Shown: positions 46,208 to 58,225 of the stretch, one piece after another
Numbering within the stretch: position 1 is the stretch's first letter
How the letters are laid out: each line of letters begins with the position of its first letter
Assembly (NCBI GenBank): GCA_025506515.1
Contig: CM046442.1
Location: forward strand, 114,730,162 to 114,794,161
Length of the DNA stretch: 64,000 bases
Reading direction: 5' to 3'
Source: Flaveria trinervia
Taxonomy: Eukaryota; Streptophyta; Magnoliopsida; Asterales; Asteraceae
The notes under the pieces: generated by a model
Seen by the model: the letters and a program-made list of their open reading frames with translations, nothing else
Told to the model about the DNA's origin: nothing
Databases searched by the model: none
Translations under genes and position numbers: made by a program

Positions 46208-46726
46208 TGTAACCCAAACGATGTAATAATTCAAGTAATCATGCGGAAGCGTTTGCAAGCGAGTAATACAACTAATTTTGTATTGCTTACAAGGTTAATT
46301 ACAAGAGTGTTTTACAAGTGCTTTCACTAAGACTTGTATGTGTTTTTAGGTGCTTACAAATGATCCTCACATCACCTATTTATAGTAGTTCATGTATCTA
46401 GATCTTTCATAATTTATATAATTCTATCAACTAAATATCTTGGATTTTTATAAGGTTATATCTAAATTTTTCTATGGAAATATCTATGATATTTCCATAG
46501 ACTTATCAAGGATCTTCTAGAGCCCTCTTAGTAGCTCTAGGGCTGGATAATTCTAGGCTTTTCTTGGATATTTTAGGGCTGCTCTCGAGTGCTTAACCGC
46601 TGCTACGTAGTTTCGGAATCGTGTGGGTTGTTCCAGAGACTTCCGGGCAGCTCTAAGTACATCTTTATGTGTCCGGAAACTTCTAGAATCTGAGTAATGC
46701 GACTTGAATTTAGGCGGGTCGTGACA
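46208..46726 (-). repeat. LTR of a minus-strand gypsy element
   Basis: 519 bp from TGTAACCC to CGTGACA, giving near-inverse ends TGTAAC/TGTCAC. The neighbour on the right reads GGTGGGGGAGAA on the minus strand, a polypurine tract directly before the LTR. This makes it the 3' LTR. Confidence 0.72.
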
Positions 46727-46925
46727 TTCTCCCCCACCTAAACCCACGACGTCCTCGTCGTGTTTCTTGCATGACCCTCGGCTTGTTCTCGTGAGTTACA
46801 AGACGGATAGTGTTTTACTTTGATGACTTGACTCTATACTGGCTATGTGTACTTGATCGCCTTTGACGATGTACAAGGTGTTCAGGAAAGTTGCTGGAAC
46901 GACTTTTGCTTTACATAAAAATCCA
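46727..46925 (-). pseudogene. 3' end of a gypsy polyprotein region
   Basis: The minus strand runs through a C-terminal stretch containing SSHQSKTLSVL and CKKHDEDVVGLGG up to the purine tract. The rest of the element is absent beyond about 46925. Assignment to gypsy rests on its place before a polypurine tract and LTR and on a general resemblance. Confidence 0.45.
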
Positions 46926-49142
46926 TCCGTAGATGTTTCTTACACTTGGTCAATTTTCAGAAATTCACCAATTATAATGTTTTACCTACAAACATACATA
47001 AATCAACACACATATATATGGATTAACCTATATATTTATGCATACATAATAATGAATTACAAACATTCATTACAAATATTAATCCAAGTTTTAAGCTTAT
47101 ACAAAATGGACTAGATCTATTGATCCTAAACTTAACAATATTCAAGAGCATATTATGCATAAATGTGATTGTGTGACTATATGCATCACTAATACGACCA
47201 ACTTATCTTTAAACACTTAAAATCTCATTTTGACGTACGTTTGATCGTAAAGTGACACCATAGAGTGTGTTTGAGCTTACATTGTTTATTTTTAGAAATT
47301 TCAATGTCAATTGACTTGTTTTTTTAAATTAAAAATAATATAAATGAAATTGATGTTTTCATAAACAAGTTAAAAGCGATTTTTTTATCATTTCACTATT
47401 TCATCTAATTCAAGATGCAATCATTATTTAGTGAATAATAAAAACTTTTGCTATTAAAACCATGATTCCATCCAAAATACATCTAGGGTGATTATAACCA
47501 ATTTTAATCATTAACTAGTGTTTAGAACACAATCTTTTATTCAATCCCACTATATGTCAAAAATTTTCAAACCATCTTAAGAACGCTAACATGCATGTGA
47601 ATGATTAAGCTAGATTATCCAAATTAAACCTAATTAGCATTTTATAATCATCACTAGGAGTTTCTCTAAGCTATTGGATACCATAACATGCATAATCTCA
47701 TAAACTCCCTACTCAATTTCATTAACTCACATAAAATAAAGTAAATGAACTAGGAGTAATATTTAACTTAAAGGATGGTAAATCAACATTTTAATCACTT
47801 ATGAGATATTTAATAGTGGCACTAGCTCATTTGATAAAATTTTTGACTCTTAGAGAAAAAGTTTTAGGTTTAAATTTAAACATGATGTAAATAGAGTTTG
47901 GAGTAATTTAGTAGTATAAAGTTGTCACTAAAAAATCTTGGAGGCATTTATGAAATTGTTATGTTACCATTTCATTTCTTAAGTAGTTTGATATGAAGAG
48001 TTGTTTGTTTATGCGTTAAAATACATTATACAAAAGATTTGGGTATATACATGTTCGTTTATATCACATATATGTTTTTATTCTTATCAAAATAAGATAA
48101 GAATGCATAGTTAAAACAACAAACTTCAAGTTCAACGAGCCTCTTAAAGACATCATGAAGACTTGAATGACATAAACCTTGTTCACACTAAAGGTTTAAC
48201 TCTGTTTAAGATATCTACACTTTCTCGTAACACTAAGTAAAGAAACCCTTAATTATTTTAAACAAGTGAAAGTAGTTACCTTATAAAATGTGTTGATCTG
48301 GACTTGTTAACCGGCACACAACACCCTCACCCACAACGTCATAGGAGGCAACAAACCCATAATTTTAAACCAAGCCACAAGGATGAGTTCGATCAAACTA
48401 CTATCTTTTCCTCACAGTTGTTTAGCCGCATTCTGCCCAGACCCTAATTAACATTCTCTGATCATCTTCATGCGCTAACCACACAAAATGTGCACTCAGA
48501 AAAAATCAAACTCGAGTCTCCAACTGAAAAACTCAAACAACATATCACCAGACCACACCAGACCACTTTGTTAAAATCACTGACCACCTTGTTAAAAACA
48601 GTAACCTTGTGAAAAGTTGTTAGCCCTAGTCAATGCCACCAAACCCAATATCTGGAAACAAGCCAAATATTGAAACTTTCACCTGAAGATGAACAACAAA
48701 TGGTGCCTGATGAAAACATAAAAAAAGTCAAGTTTCATAATGCAAATTATTCTTCGTACAACTAACAATAAAACATCTTCCCGCCGGCAGCCAACAGCGT
48801 TATAAACAACCCACTCCCTTTGTCATTTAGCCCTTTTCTTGAAGAGCTTTGAAATCATTCAGCACTCCTATATTGACTTGATTCCGCGTATTGTACCCAC
48901 ATTTCACACGACGATCAATCGAATAAAATACCCACCAAAACCCCCTTTTGATGTTAACTCCAACAACCCAATTCAGCATCTCGCATTTCATCAACATTTA
49001 AATCAACACTCAAAACAACATCAAGAAACAGAGTTGACTGATTCATTCAACCCATAGCAGGTGAAAGAAGAACAAAACATCTAACCTTTCAACAATTTGA
49101 CCATATTCATCGGTTTGTTTGTGATTCCGGCGAGTGATTTTG
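46926..49142. other. intergenic DNA and MACPF upstream region
   Basis: AT-rich to about 48.2 kb with nothing recognisable. TTATAAAC at about 48801 is a possible TATA box for the MACPF gene, with the 5' leader after it. Confidence 0.5.
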
Positions 49143-52100
49143 ATGGGTAGTAGTAGTAAAGAGGTGGCGCTACGGCTGAAGGCGGCGGCGGAGGCGGCGA
49201 TTGGGTCAATTGGGTTGGGTTATGATCTGACGGAGGATTTGAGGTTGAAGTACTGTAAAGGGAAGTCACCGGAGGCCAGATTGATCGGAATTGATGATGA
49301 ACAAGTGAGGGATATTGCGATCCCAGGTGGGATTTTGATTCAAAATGTGTCAAAATCGATTAATTGTGATAAAGGTGAAAGGATGAGATTCAGCTCAGAT
49401 ATTCTATCTTTTCAGCAGGTATTTGATTCTTTAAATTGAGTTTCTTTGGTGTTTTTGATCTTGTGGGTTGGAATATTTTCGCGTGTTCTTGATATGTATA
49501 TTTGACGAACAAACGTACATGGTAATATCTTACTTATAGGTATGAGGATTGTGAGATGAGCACAAACCTGAACTAGAGATGTTGCTCTTAATAAGACCCC
49601 ATGACTCATTCTTGATGTGTATCATAAGAGCAACATAGATGAGCACCTAGGTGCAAGGTGCATATAAGGTGTGATGGATGAGCCTTGGGTCTAAGCTCAA
49701 GGTGTTTAACAATCGAGGGTTTTTTAAAGCGAAGAACATAGAATAAATATCATTTTTAGGGGTTCGAGACATGTTTTAGGCTAGTCTAGGTTGATTTTTG
49801 GCTTGTTTGGGGCTAGTGTAATTGTTTTAGATCCGTCCAGACGATTTTCGGCCTGTACATGACCTAAAAATGCTTTTGAGCGCCTGAAATGGGGTTTTTG
49901 AAATGAGGCAACAAGGCTATGCTCGGCTGCTCCTAAGGGACTATACGCACCTTGTGGGCTTTTGACAACAGAGATGTGGATAGTAATGGTGGTTTAGGAT
50001 GTGCAATAGTCTGATCAAGATTTGGTAATCTTGTATTTCTAGGTGAAACATGTAGAATAATACTGTTTTAACTGCAAAGCTGTTGGATTTATTTGATTTT
50101 TAGGGTGACATTGGTTTCTTGTTTTGTAGATGGCTGAACAGTTTAACCAGGATGTTGCACTATCTGGAAGAATTCCAACAGGTCAGTTCAATGCTGCATT
50201 TGAGTTCACAGGATCTTGGCAAAAAGATGCTGTGAACACGAAACACTCGCGCTAGATGGTGTGTTCATAACACTTTACAACATTACACTTGAGAAGTCCC
50301 AAATTGTGTTATGTGATCGTGTCAAAAATGCAGTTCCATCATCATGGGAACCTGCAGCATTAGCCAAGTAAGTAATACCTGCATTTTCTGATTTCTTTTT
50401 AAGTGAGATTTTATTGGGTACGTTTGATTGTTTGTTTTGTAAAGATATGTTTATTTGCTTTTAGGTTTATTGAAAAGTTTGGGACCCATGTGATCGCGGG
50501 TATCAAAATGGGAGGAAAAGACGTTGTGTATATGAAGCAACAACATTCATCAACCCTTCCATTAGATGAGGTGCGAAAAAAGCTCAAGGAGGTAGCGGAA
50601 AAGAGGTTTAGTGGTCAACCAGACGATAGCCCAAAAAGAAACAATGATTTGGATCCGGTTGTAACATCTTTGCCTATGTTTTGTTTCCGTTTTGATCCTA
50701 TTTCATATAATGTAGCATCCAATTCAAGGGTGGCAATCTTGACAAGGATCGAAACATAATATGGAAATAGTTAGATTTTAGATTGTCATCCTTTACTTGT
50801 TTAATTAATGGGTTGTGTTTGAATTGACATGTTTAGCCCATTTATGACAACCTGACAAGATTGACACCCCCTAATTTAGTTGACTAGCTTATAACCATGG
50901 AGATGCAAATTGACAAGATAGATTATAACAGTTATGAAACTTTTGGGCTTATATTAATATTTTTCGTTTCAGCTTGAGAGGCATGACTATGGCTTGATAA
51001 ACTTGCAGCCTGCAATTGAGGTTAACGCTTTGATATTGTCTTGTTATTAATATGTTCACATACAAGTTTCCAGTATGCCCATAGGAAGCAATGATCAAAC
51101 TAAAACTGAGATTCTATTCTGTGTTGTTTTTTATTGTATCGTTGCAGGATATAACATTTTTCTGGAGGAGAAGAGGAGGAAGTTATGGCAAAAACCTTGA
51201 TCATCACGCATGGTGTCAGTCGGTTCAATTTGAACCTGAAGTGATCTCAATGTCATTTATTCCCATTACATCTTTATTAAGTGGAATCGATGGCAACGGA
51301 TTCTTGACTCACGCTATCAATCTTTACATACGCTGTGAGCAAATACATTCGTCTCTTTTTGTTTATTGACCCGTTGTTGGAATGTCCAAAACACCTTTTG
51401 TTACAAACCGGGCCATGTGTGTTATGCAGATAAACCACCTATTGAAGAGCTTCAGCAGTTTTTAGAGTTCCAGCTTCCGACACGATGGGCACCAGAGTTT
51501 GGTGAGCTTGCAGTCGGTCCCGAGGGGAAGCAGCATCACACTGCATCGTTACAGTTCAGATTTATGGGTCCCAGGCTCTATGTTAATACAAATCAGGCAA
51601 TGATTTCTCTGTGCCATTGTTTATTTTATCTGGTTAATGTATCCATCTGGGTTATGTGTTATCTTTAACTCATCATATAAAAAGTTATGTGTAAAGCAAG
51701 CGGGTCAAACGGGTCGAAAGTTCTCCAAAGGTCTAATTTGTTTTATTAATCCGTATAACCTTCTAAACCATATCTAACATAAAGTTGGAATATTATCTAT
51801 AGAATAATTTTAAATTTGGGCATAAAGAGTGTTCTTGTCAACCCATCCTGACCCGTAAAAGGGACAGGCTCGTCTCGTCATCTCTAGTTGTTATAGAATA
51901 CTGATTAGACTTACTGTTGACAAATCAACAGGTGGACGTTGGTAGCACACCAGTAACGGGCCTTCGGCTTTATTTAGAAGGAAAAAAGAATGACTGCTTA
52001 GCGATCCATTTGCAGCATCTTTCATCCATGCCCAAAAGCTTTAAACTCATGACAGAACCCAACACGAACTCCTCGGGCCCAAACTCTCAAGACCGAAGGT

Positions 52101-52618
52101 ACCACGAGAAGGTTCAATGGAAAAGCTTTTCACACATATGCACGGCCCCAGTGGAGTCTGATGACGAACTCTCGATCGTCACAGGAGCCGAGTTTGAAGT
52201 AAGTGATGCTGGTCTAAAACGAGTCCTGTTCCTACGCCTGCAGTTCTCAAAAGTCGTGGGGGCGACAGTGGTGAGAAAGCCCGAATGGGATGGGTCACCT
52301 GTTCTCACCACTCAAAAATCAGGGATTGTTTCGGCCCTGATCTCCACGCGGTTTTCAAATGCTCAAAAACAGCCACCACAGCCTAAAGATATTATTTTGA
52401 ACTCAGCATTACCTATCGGGCCACCAGTGTCGGCCCATGGTAAGAAGCTTTTGAAGTTTGTTGACACGACGGAGTTGGTTAGAGGGCCTCAGGATTTGCC
52501 TGGTTACTGGGTCGTGTCGGGTGCTAGGCTGATGGTTGATAAAAGTAAGATATCGCTGCGCGCGAAGTTTTCGCTTTTAGCTGTGATTTCGGGTGATGAG
52601 GAAACGTTGTTGGATTGA
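49143..52618 (+). CDS. MACPF domain protein, NSL1/CAD1 family (7 exons, one-base frameshift in exon 2)
   Basis: Plant MACPF proteins of the CAD1/NSL1 group restrain salicylate-dependent cell death; this one is closest to Arabidopsis At4g24290 as I remember it. Exons I read: 49143-49418, 50130-50367, 50465 to 50657 or 50660, 50973-51020, 51148-51334, 51430-51596 and 51932-52618, all phases agreeing. The protein would be about 600 residues, matching that family. Seen: CDKGERMRFRS-like segment (here MRFSSDIL), MAEQFNQ, the MACPF signature FGTHV...GG (about residues 177-190), FWRRRGG, SMSFIPITSLL, KPPIEELQQFLEFQLP and a C-terminal GPQDLPGYWVVSGARL. In exon 2, AACACGAAACACTCG (50235-50249) lacks one A against the expected frame, giving a stop at 50253. 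Everything else is intact. Intron 6 uses a GC donor (CAG|GCAATG at 51597). Either recently dead or an assembly error in an A-run. Confidence 0.93.
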
Positions 52619-53625
52619 TGTTTGAACTAGCCTTTGGTGTTCATGTGGGCATGGTAATGGGTTCAAAATTGGTGTTCAAAGTTATGATTTTGTAAATTTT
52701 GGAGCAATGGGAATGATGTATAATTTTTGTATACAGTTGTTTGATGTAAATGGTAAAATAATGCATTATTGTTTTATTTTACTATCTTTATTATTACTGG
52801 TTTTCAATTTTTTACTAGTTTATCACATTACCTTTATATAGTTCAGATCATATCTTTTACATAAAGAACTCCGTACCTTCATGTTACGACTCGCCTTAAT
52901 ATGGATCAAAGTTGCCACGTTCCCAATAGCTATCTAGCTTGCCGAGTGAACAAAAGATCCCCAAATGACATTGCATGAATCCTTAAATAAACCTTACACA
53001 CAAAACAATATGAAAAAGATCCACATATTTTAATAGATGAAATAATGTCAAGCGTGTAATTAGGGTTTGTAACTGCATACTACAAATATACTATTCATAT
53101 TTTCACTAACCGCATACTATTCTTAAAATCAAACCAAAACATCGAAGTTCACGTAATTTTCTTAAGTTTTCACAAACAACACGAAACAAAATTGCAATTC
53201 ATCTCAAGACTAAAGAAGTACAAAAAAAGAGTAAAGTTCGATTTACTCCTTGAAATTTATTAAAAATAATCATTTTACTTCAAAATATTAAAAAACATCA
53301 ATCTACTTTCAAAAGTTTCATAAGTTGTTTTGATTTTAGTTTAAATCTTTCATTAGTTGCTTTTATTTTATACAAAATAATAATTGACATATTTAATATT
53401 TTGGATGAAAATGATTACTTTAATCATACGTTAAGAACTAAAACGTTGAATCAAAACTACAAGGAGCATAAATCTTAATAAAAAAAAGAAAGAGGACCGT
53501 TTTTGACTATTCGTAAAACTACTCACCAGCTGATCACATCGTAATCAACACACCATCTGATGCCCCTTTTCTTCCTCACATCGCTTTACAAACCCTAATT
53601 TAGAAACCTTCATCTTCCCACAACA
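52619..53625. other. intergenic DNA between MACPF and GeBP genes
   Basis: The first ~180 bp are probably MACPF 3' UTR. The rest is AT-rich with no gene or element end seen. It includes the GeBP promoter, without a clear TATA box. Confidence 0.6.
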
Positions 53626-54762
53626 ATGGCGAACAACGTTTCAACACCCAATTATTCATCTTCTGAAGACGAAGAACAACCTTCAGCTTCCGAAGATGAA
53701 CACACATCCGCTTCAGATTCCGAACACCTCTCCGATTCAAATTCCGACGAGAAACGACCCCAAAAAACCCTAATTCCATCTCCCAAATCCGCCACCAAAC
53801 CACCGGTTCCAGATATATCCTCCTCGGAACCCGAAGAATCAGGCTCCGAAACCGATTCCGACTCACCGCCCAAACGATCCACCGTTGTTGTTGATCGTAA
53901 CATCAAGCCGATATCTTCGATTCCGATGGAGCGTGAAGGGTTGAATGTGGATTCCAGATCGGTGAAGAAGGTTGGATCTAAGGTCGGAGTAACGCCGGCT
54001 CCGGCGAGTAAGCGGCCGGCGGTTGCTCCGGCGGCGAGTGAGAAGGAGGCGAAGAGAGGAAAGGGGAACACGGCACCGGATGATGACTCGAAGAAGCAGC
54101 TGTTTCAGAGGCTGTGGAGCGAGGATGATGAGATTGTGATTCTGAAAGGTATGATTGATTACAAGGCTGAGAGTGGTGAGAGTCTGATTGCTGATATGGG
54201 TGCGTTTCATGAGTTTATTAAGAAGTCATTGCATGTGGATGTTAGTAGAGCACAGTTGGTGGATAAGATCAGGAGGTTGAAGAAGAAGTATGTGAATAAT
54301 GCTAGTAGGGAGAAGAATGGTAAAGATAGGAGCTTTTCGAAGAGCCATGAGCAGAGAGGGTATGAGTTATCAAAACTGATATGGGGTGGTGGTGGTGGTG
54401 GTGTAACAGAGGGTAAAAAGAAGCAAAAGAATGGTAATGGTGCTAGTACTAGTGGTGGTAATGCTGTTGGTGTGGTGAGATTGAATGGGGTGGATGATAA
54501 GGAGGTTGAGAGGATGGAGGTGGAGAAGAAGATGGATGTATCGCGGTTTGTTCGGTATGGTGGAAGGGATGAGAGTCCTGTGTTGCCTGAGGAGATTGTG
54601 AAGGCTGGGATGGAGTTGGTTGAGGGTTCAAAGAGGGTGGAGTTGGAGGAGAGGTGGAATGGTTTGAAGAAGCAGGAGCTTGAGCTTTATTTGAAGAAGA
54701 TGGATTTGATCAAAGAGCAGGCTTTAGTGGTTCTTGAGGCTGTTAATTCATCTGGAAATTGA
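53626..54762 (+). CDS. GeBP/STKL (storekeeper-like, DUF573) transcription factor
   Basis: An intact, intronless 378-residue protein of the GLABROUS1-enhancer-binding/storekeeper family, nuclear DNA-binding regulators of trichome, hormone and sugar responses. The first ~85 residues are an acidic, Ser/Glu/Asp-rich low-complexity region. Basic, Pro/Ala-rich sequence follows with a likely nuclear localisation signal KEAKRGKG (about 140-147). The DUF573 helix-rich DNA-binding domain spans about 158-253 (LFQRLWSEDDEIVILKGM, FIKKSLHVDVSRAQLVDKIRRLKKKY, SKSHEQRGYELSKLIWG). A Gly run (254-259) separates it from a C-terminal region with heptad leucines (WNGLKKQELELYLKKMDLIKEQA), a probable coiled coil for dimerisation. 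The ATG at 53626 has a good context (ACAATGGC) and no upstream in-frame alternative. Confidence 0.95.
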   Translation: MANNVSTPNYSSSEDEEQPSASEDEHTSASDSEHLSDSNSDEKRPQKTLIPSPKSATKPPVPDISSSEPEESGSETDSDSPPKRSTVVVDRNIKPISSIPMEREGLNVDSRSVKKVGSKVGVTPAPASKRPAVAPAASEKEAKRGKGNTAPDDDSKKQLFQRLWSEDDEIVILKGMIDYKAESGESLIADMGAFHEFIKKSLHVDVSRAQLVDKIRRLKKKYVNNASREKNGKDRSFSKSHEQRGYELSKLIWGGGGGGVTEGKKKQKNGNGASTSGGNAVGVVRLNGVDDKEVERMEVEKKMDVSRFVRYGGRDESPVLPEEIVKAGMELVEGSKRVELEERWNGLKKQELELYLKKMDLIKEQALVVLEAVNSSGN

Positions 54763-54807
54763 GGTAATTTATGGCTTTCTGTTGTTGATTCATGGTTGAT
54801 GATGATC

Positions 54808-54850
54808 TCTATGATGATGATGATGATGATGATGATTATGATGGTGGTGA
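54808..54850. repeat. (GAT)n microsatellite in the GeBP 3' region
   Basis: About twelve ATG/GAT trinucleotides, slightly interrupted. The rest of 54763-55139 is probable 3' UTR and AT-rich DNA. Confidence 0.9.
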
Positions 54851-55139
54851 TGATAGGTTGGGAAAAGTAGTCTAGGATATAAAATAAGGTTTTCAATAAG
54901 ATCTTGTAGAAATATGTGGTTTTAAATAATTTTTTATTTAATTTTTGAAATTATTAATTATGAACTTGACTGTAGTTTTAGTCATTTGAAGTGTTAAGAT
55001 AGCATGTTTTATGTTTGATGTTTCTGTTGACCGTTAGGATTGTGTGTTTTATCGCTTACTTTGATGGGTGATGTTGATTCAGTTTAACAGGTACCTACAT
55101 ATTATAAAATTAAAAAGTGTGTTCTGGTATAGAATATAA

Positions 55140-55430
55140 CTAGCATTGAGCCCGCGTGTTGTGGCGGGTTTTCTTCTACCTTTCACTTGAATTAGATTAT
55201 TTGAAGAGGAAGAGCTTGTTGGGGGATAATATAGTAAAACGTGCGCTATTGCCCACAAAAGATAGGAAGATTCTCTTCTGCGCCCATAAGGAATCCATCT
55301 TATTATTACCCTTATTTGGAGAGGATAAAAACCCAATGATGTTGGAATAGTTGCTTGCAATACATAAAACATGGTCGGTTAGTCTTCCTTTTTTCGACTC
55401 TTTTCTTCTTCTTCTTCATGTCTTTCTTTT
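55140..55430 (-). mobile_element. Helitron-like element, 3' end on the minus strand
   Basis: Read on the minus strand, CCCGC-cacaacac-GCGGG forms a hairpin, then CTCAATG and CTAG (55140-55143) followed by T. This is the same end form as at 1171 and 45649. The 5' end could not be placed; the right boundary given is only where distinct sequence seems to stop. No gene was recognised inside. Confidence 0.5.
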
Positions 55431-56527
55431 TGGTAGATATATTAGTCAACAATATTAGACATCAGGGTTTAGGGTTTAGATGCCTTGTAAATTTATTTTT
55501 TATCTAATTCAACAATATTAATCTATTGGTTGAGTTAGAGGTGGCAAGATAGACTAGTTAGATAGCGGGTCAAACAAAGTTAAGTATGTTGAAACGGTTG
55601 GGTTGATCCATAAAATCCTTTTAACTCATTTTGTATAACTTCTGGTCGGCTCTTAAACCGTTAGACCCATTTAACCCAGTCTCCTTTTAGCTAGCTGTTT
55701 GATTTACACAACCCAAATCGATATATTATAATTGGCGTAATTGACATCCCTGGATAGAATCTTGGGGATTATTCTGAAGAGAATATATGAAACAGATATA
55801 CTAGTTTAACTCTCAACCTGTTGGCTGTAAAATTTTCATCACTTTCACATTAGTTATAAAGATTAATTCCAATATTGATCTATAACAATGCACATATCTG
55901 ATATGAAACGTATTGTTAGCTTAGATGTCCATTGAAAGGGATATTGTCTTAATCATTACTTCGAAAACATTAAAACGATAATTATAAGTATTCAATATAC
56001 TCAATTTAAGATGTTCTATGCATTGAACGTGTTTGACTCGTTTTCTGTTTATATAATAATGCCCTATTTGACACAATTGAGATAAGAACACAACCCTAAT
56101 CGACCTATTAATGATCACACAGGTCAAACTAACACATCTAAATTACATGTCATCATCAACAATAGATGGATAACTTTATGTAGTAATTTTAATTGAAAAT
56201 TATACTAGTTTTTCAATTTCATTCCATTCTTTTTAACAAAACGTCCCTTTAGTGTATTTAAAATAAAATCTAAATGTTTAAATTCTAAGATACTTACTGC
56301 ACATGTAAGAAGCAAATGTAACTCAAGTATATTGTTGGCCAAGATATCATTGCATGATCACAACTAAGTTTTGAGAGAAACAAAAGGTCAAAGAAATGCC
56401 TCAACAGATCCAAACTTACAAGTTATTTCGAGGAATAAACATACTTCTATTCTAGGATAACTGATAACATGCGCAAATATATATATGTAAAAACACATAA
56501 ATGGAGGTGAGTGAATTAATAACATAC
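55431..56527. other. intergenic DNA
   Basis: AT-rich with no recognised features. Confidence 0.6.
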
Positions 56528-56718
56528 CTCATCAATAACATCTTTACGAGAACTAAATTTGGTACCCTTGTAGATATAGTTGCCAGTTGCCACATGTGCT
56601 CATTGGAAGCATCATTCGAACTTTATTTGCTAATTCTTTGGCATAGGCCTCTTTGAAATTTTAGTGGGATCAAAATCCAGTGGATAGTATATTTTCAACA
56701 CATTTCCCTCTGCAATCT
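56528..56718 (-). pseudogene. YJU2/CWC16 (CCDC94-type) splicing-factor pseudogene fragment
   Basis: The minus strand encodes IYYPLDFDPTKIS...PMPKN, then QIK, and in the next frame VRMMLPMS.TCGN, returning to GNYIYKGTKF(S)SRKDVIDE. These match in order the N-terminus of YJU2 (KYYPPDFDP, PKNQQ.KVRMMLPMS, CNTCG.YIYKGTKFNSRKE), a spliceosome step-one factor. The start codon is lost (ATT), a TAG replaces a glutamine, and at least one frameshift removes part of the zinc motif. A GTATGT donor follows at the end, so it is a genomic, not a reverse-transcribed, copy. Confidence 0.8.
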
Positions 56719-58225
56719 TTTTTTCTTCATACTTGCTGTTAATGACAAGAATTGATCACATTTACAATAAATATAGACAACATGGTATCCATATTCAAAT
56801 AATAATTACATAGAAGGCGGTGTGCTGATCATAGGTAGAAAGCGACAATGATGGTGGGGATGAGTGTGAGGAAAAGAATTTGGAATCCAACTGCAAGGGG
56901 TAGTACATCATACATTTAAAGTTACCACACCCAAAGAAGCCAATCATATGATGAGAGGTTTTTGTAAAATATCATACTGTAGTGCCCAATTTATAAAGTC
57001 ATAAAAGCTCCCTACACCCACGGACATCTTGGATTAATATAGAGTATAATTACATAGAAAATCGGTCAAAAATATAAAAACATAACATGTATAAAACGAT
57101 ATAATATATTATTAATATTACATCCGATAAAATAATGATATAATATTTTATTTTATTTTTTATTTTTTTGTTTTTTAAAAATATGGTTTTAAACAAATTG
57201 TTTTAAAATAAAATGTTTTTAAAAAGTGTCATTTTTTAAAATTTATTTATTATAACTTTGAAATTTAATTATTTTTGTTTGATAAAAATTTTATTTTTAA
57301 AAGCCACAGGTTTTAACATATATTTTGTTTTTTAAAAGTTTAATTTTTTTTAAAAAATTCTCATATCATAAAGACATTTATTTATTTACGGATTGCATTT
57401 CTAGAAAGATCTCCTTTTAGAAAAAAATTATATATGTAATATGAAAATATATGTAATACGAAAATAATTAAATAATATCATATGTAGCTAATGTGATATT
57501 TATTAGAATAGAGAAACAAAAAAATTGAACTTAGTAGTTATATAATTGTGACAAGTGACACTCAAAAACTTTATTTTATTAGTATTAATAGATTATGAAA
57601 ATTAGTGTCGAATATACCATTCCATTTCTTTACATAAATTTCTATAAACTATCTATGGTGTAAATTCAAAAGGATTAATTTATAGTTTATTGTTACAATA
57701 TATAAACATTGTCACAATTCATTATTAGGGAAATGAGTGTTGAATGAAGCTGCTATGATTGAGTAAAGAAGAACATGCTACAATACGTTCATCTTACTAA
57801 TTTTGTTACCATCTTCTGGTACATAGGTGAAATGGAGACCCCATCGCGATAAAACAGATATAAACTAAAATAATTGAAGATCACTGCGCTTGAAGCACAT
57901 AAAACATAATTCAATATATCATTTCGAATCCTTACCTCGTTGAAGTCACCTAGCCTAGCTTCAAAAGACAATAAATATATGGCCGTTTGGTTGGTTGGAA
58001 TTTAATGAAATAAAAATTTAAATTCTATTAAATAGTGTGTTTGGTTGGCTAAGAGAAATATCTGGAATTGAATTTAGTTCCAATCAAATCTTAAACTCAA
58101 CGGAATTTGGAGTCTTTAAAGAATTTCATATGAATGTTTTTAATTACCATAAATAGCCCGAGTCTCTACACTTGCAGCCATTATCGCCATGCTTATAAAC
58201 TCTATTGTTTCTCACTTTTCATTTA
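56719..58225. other. intergenic DNA
   Basis: Very AT-rich with no gene recognised. GGCCGTTTGGTTGGTTGGAA at about 57980 may be the outer end of the foldback element that follows. Confidence 0.5.
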
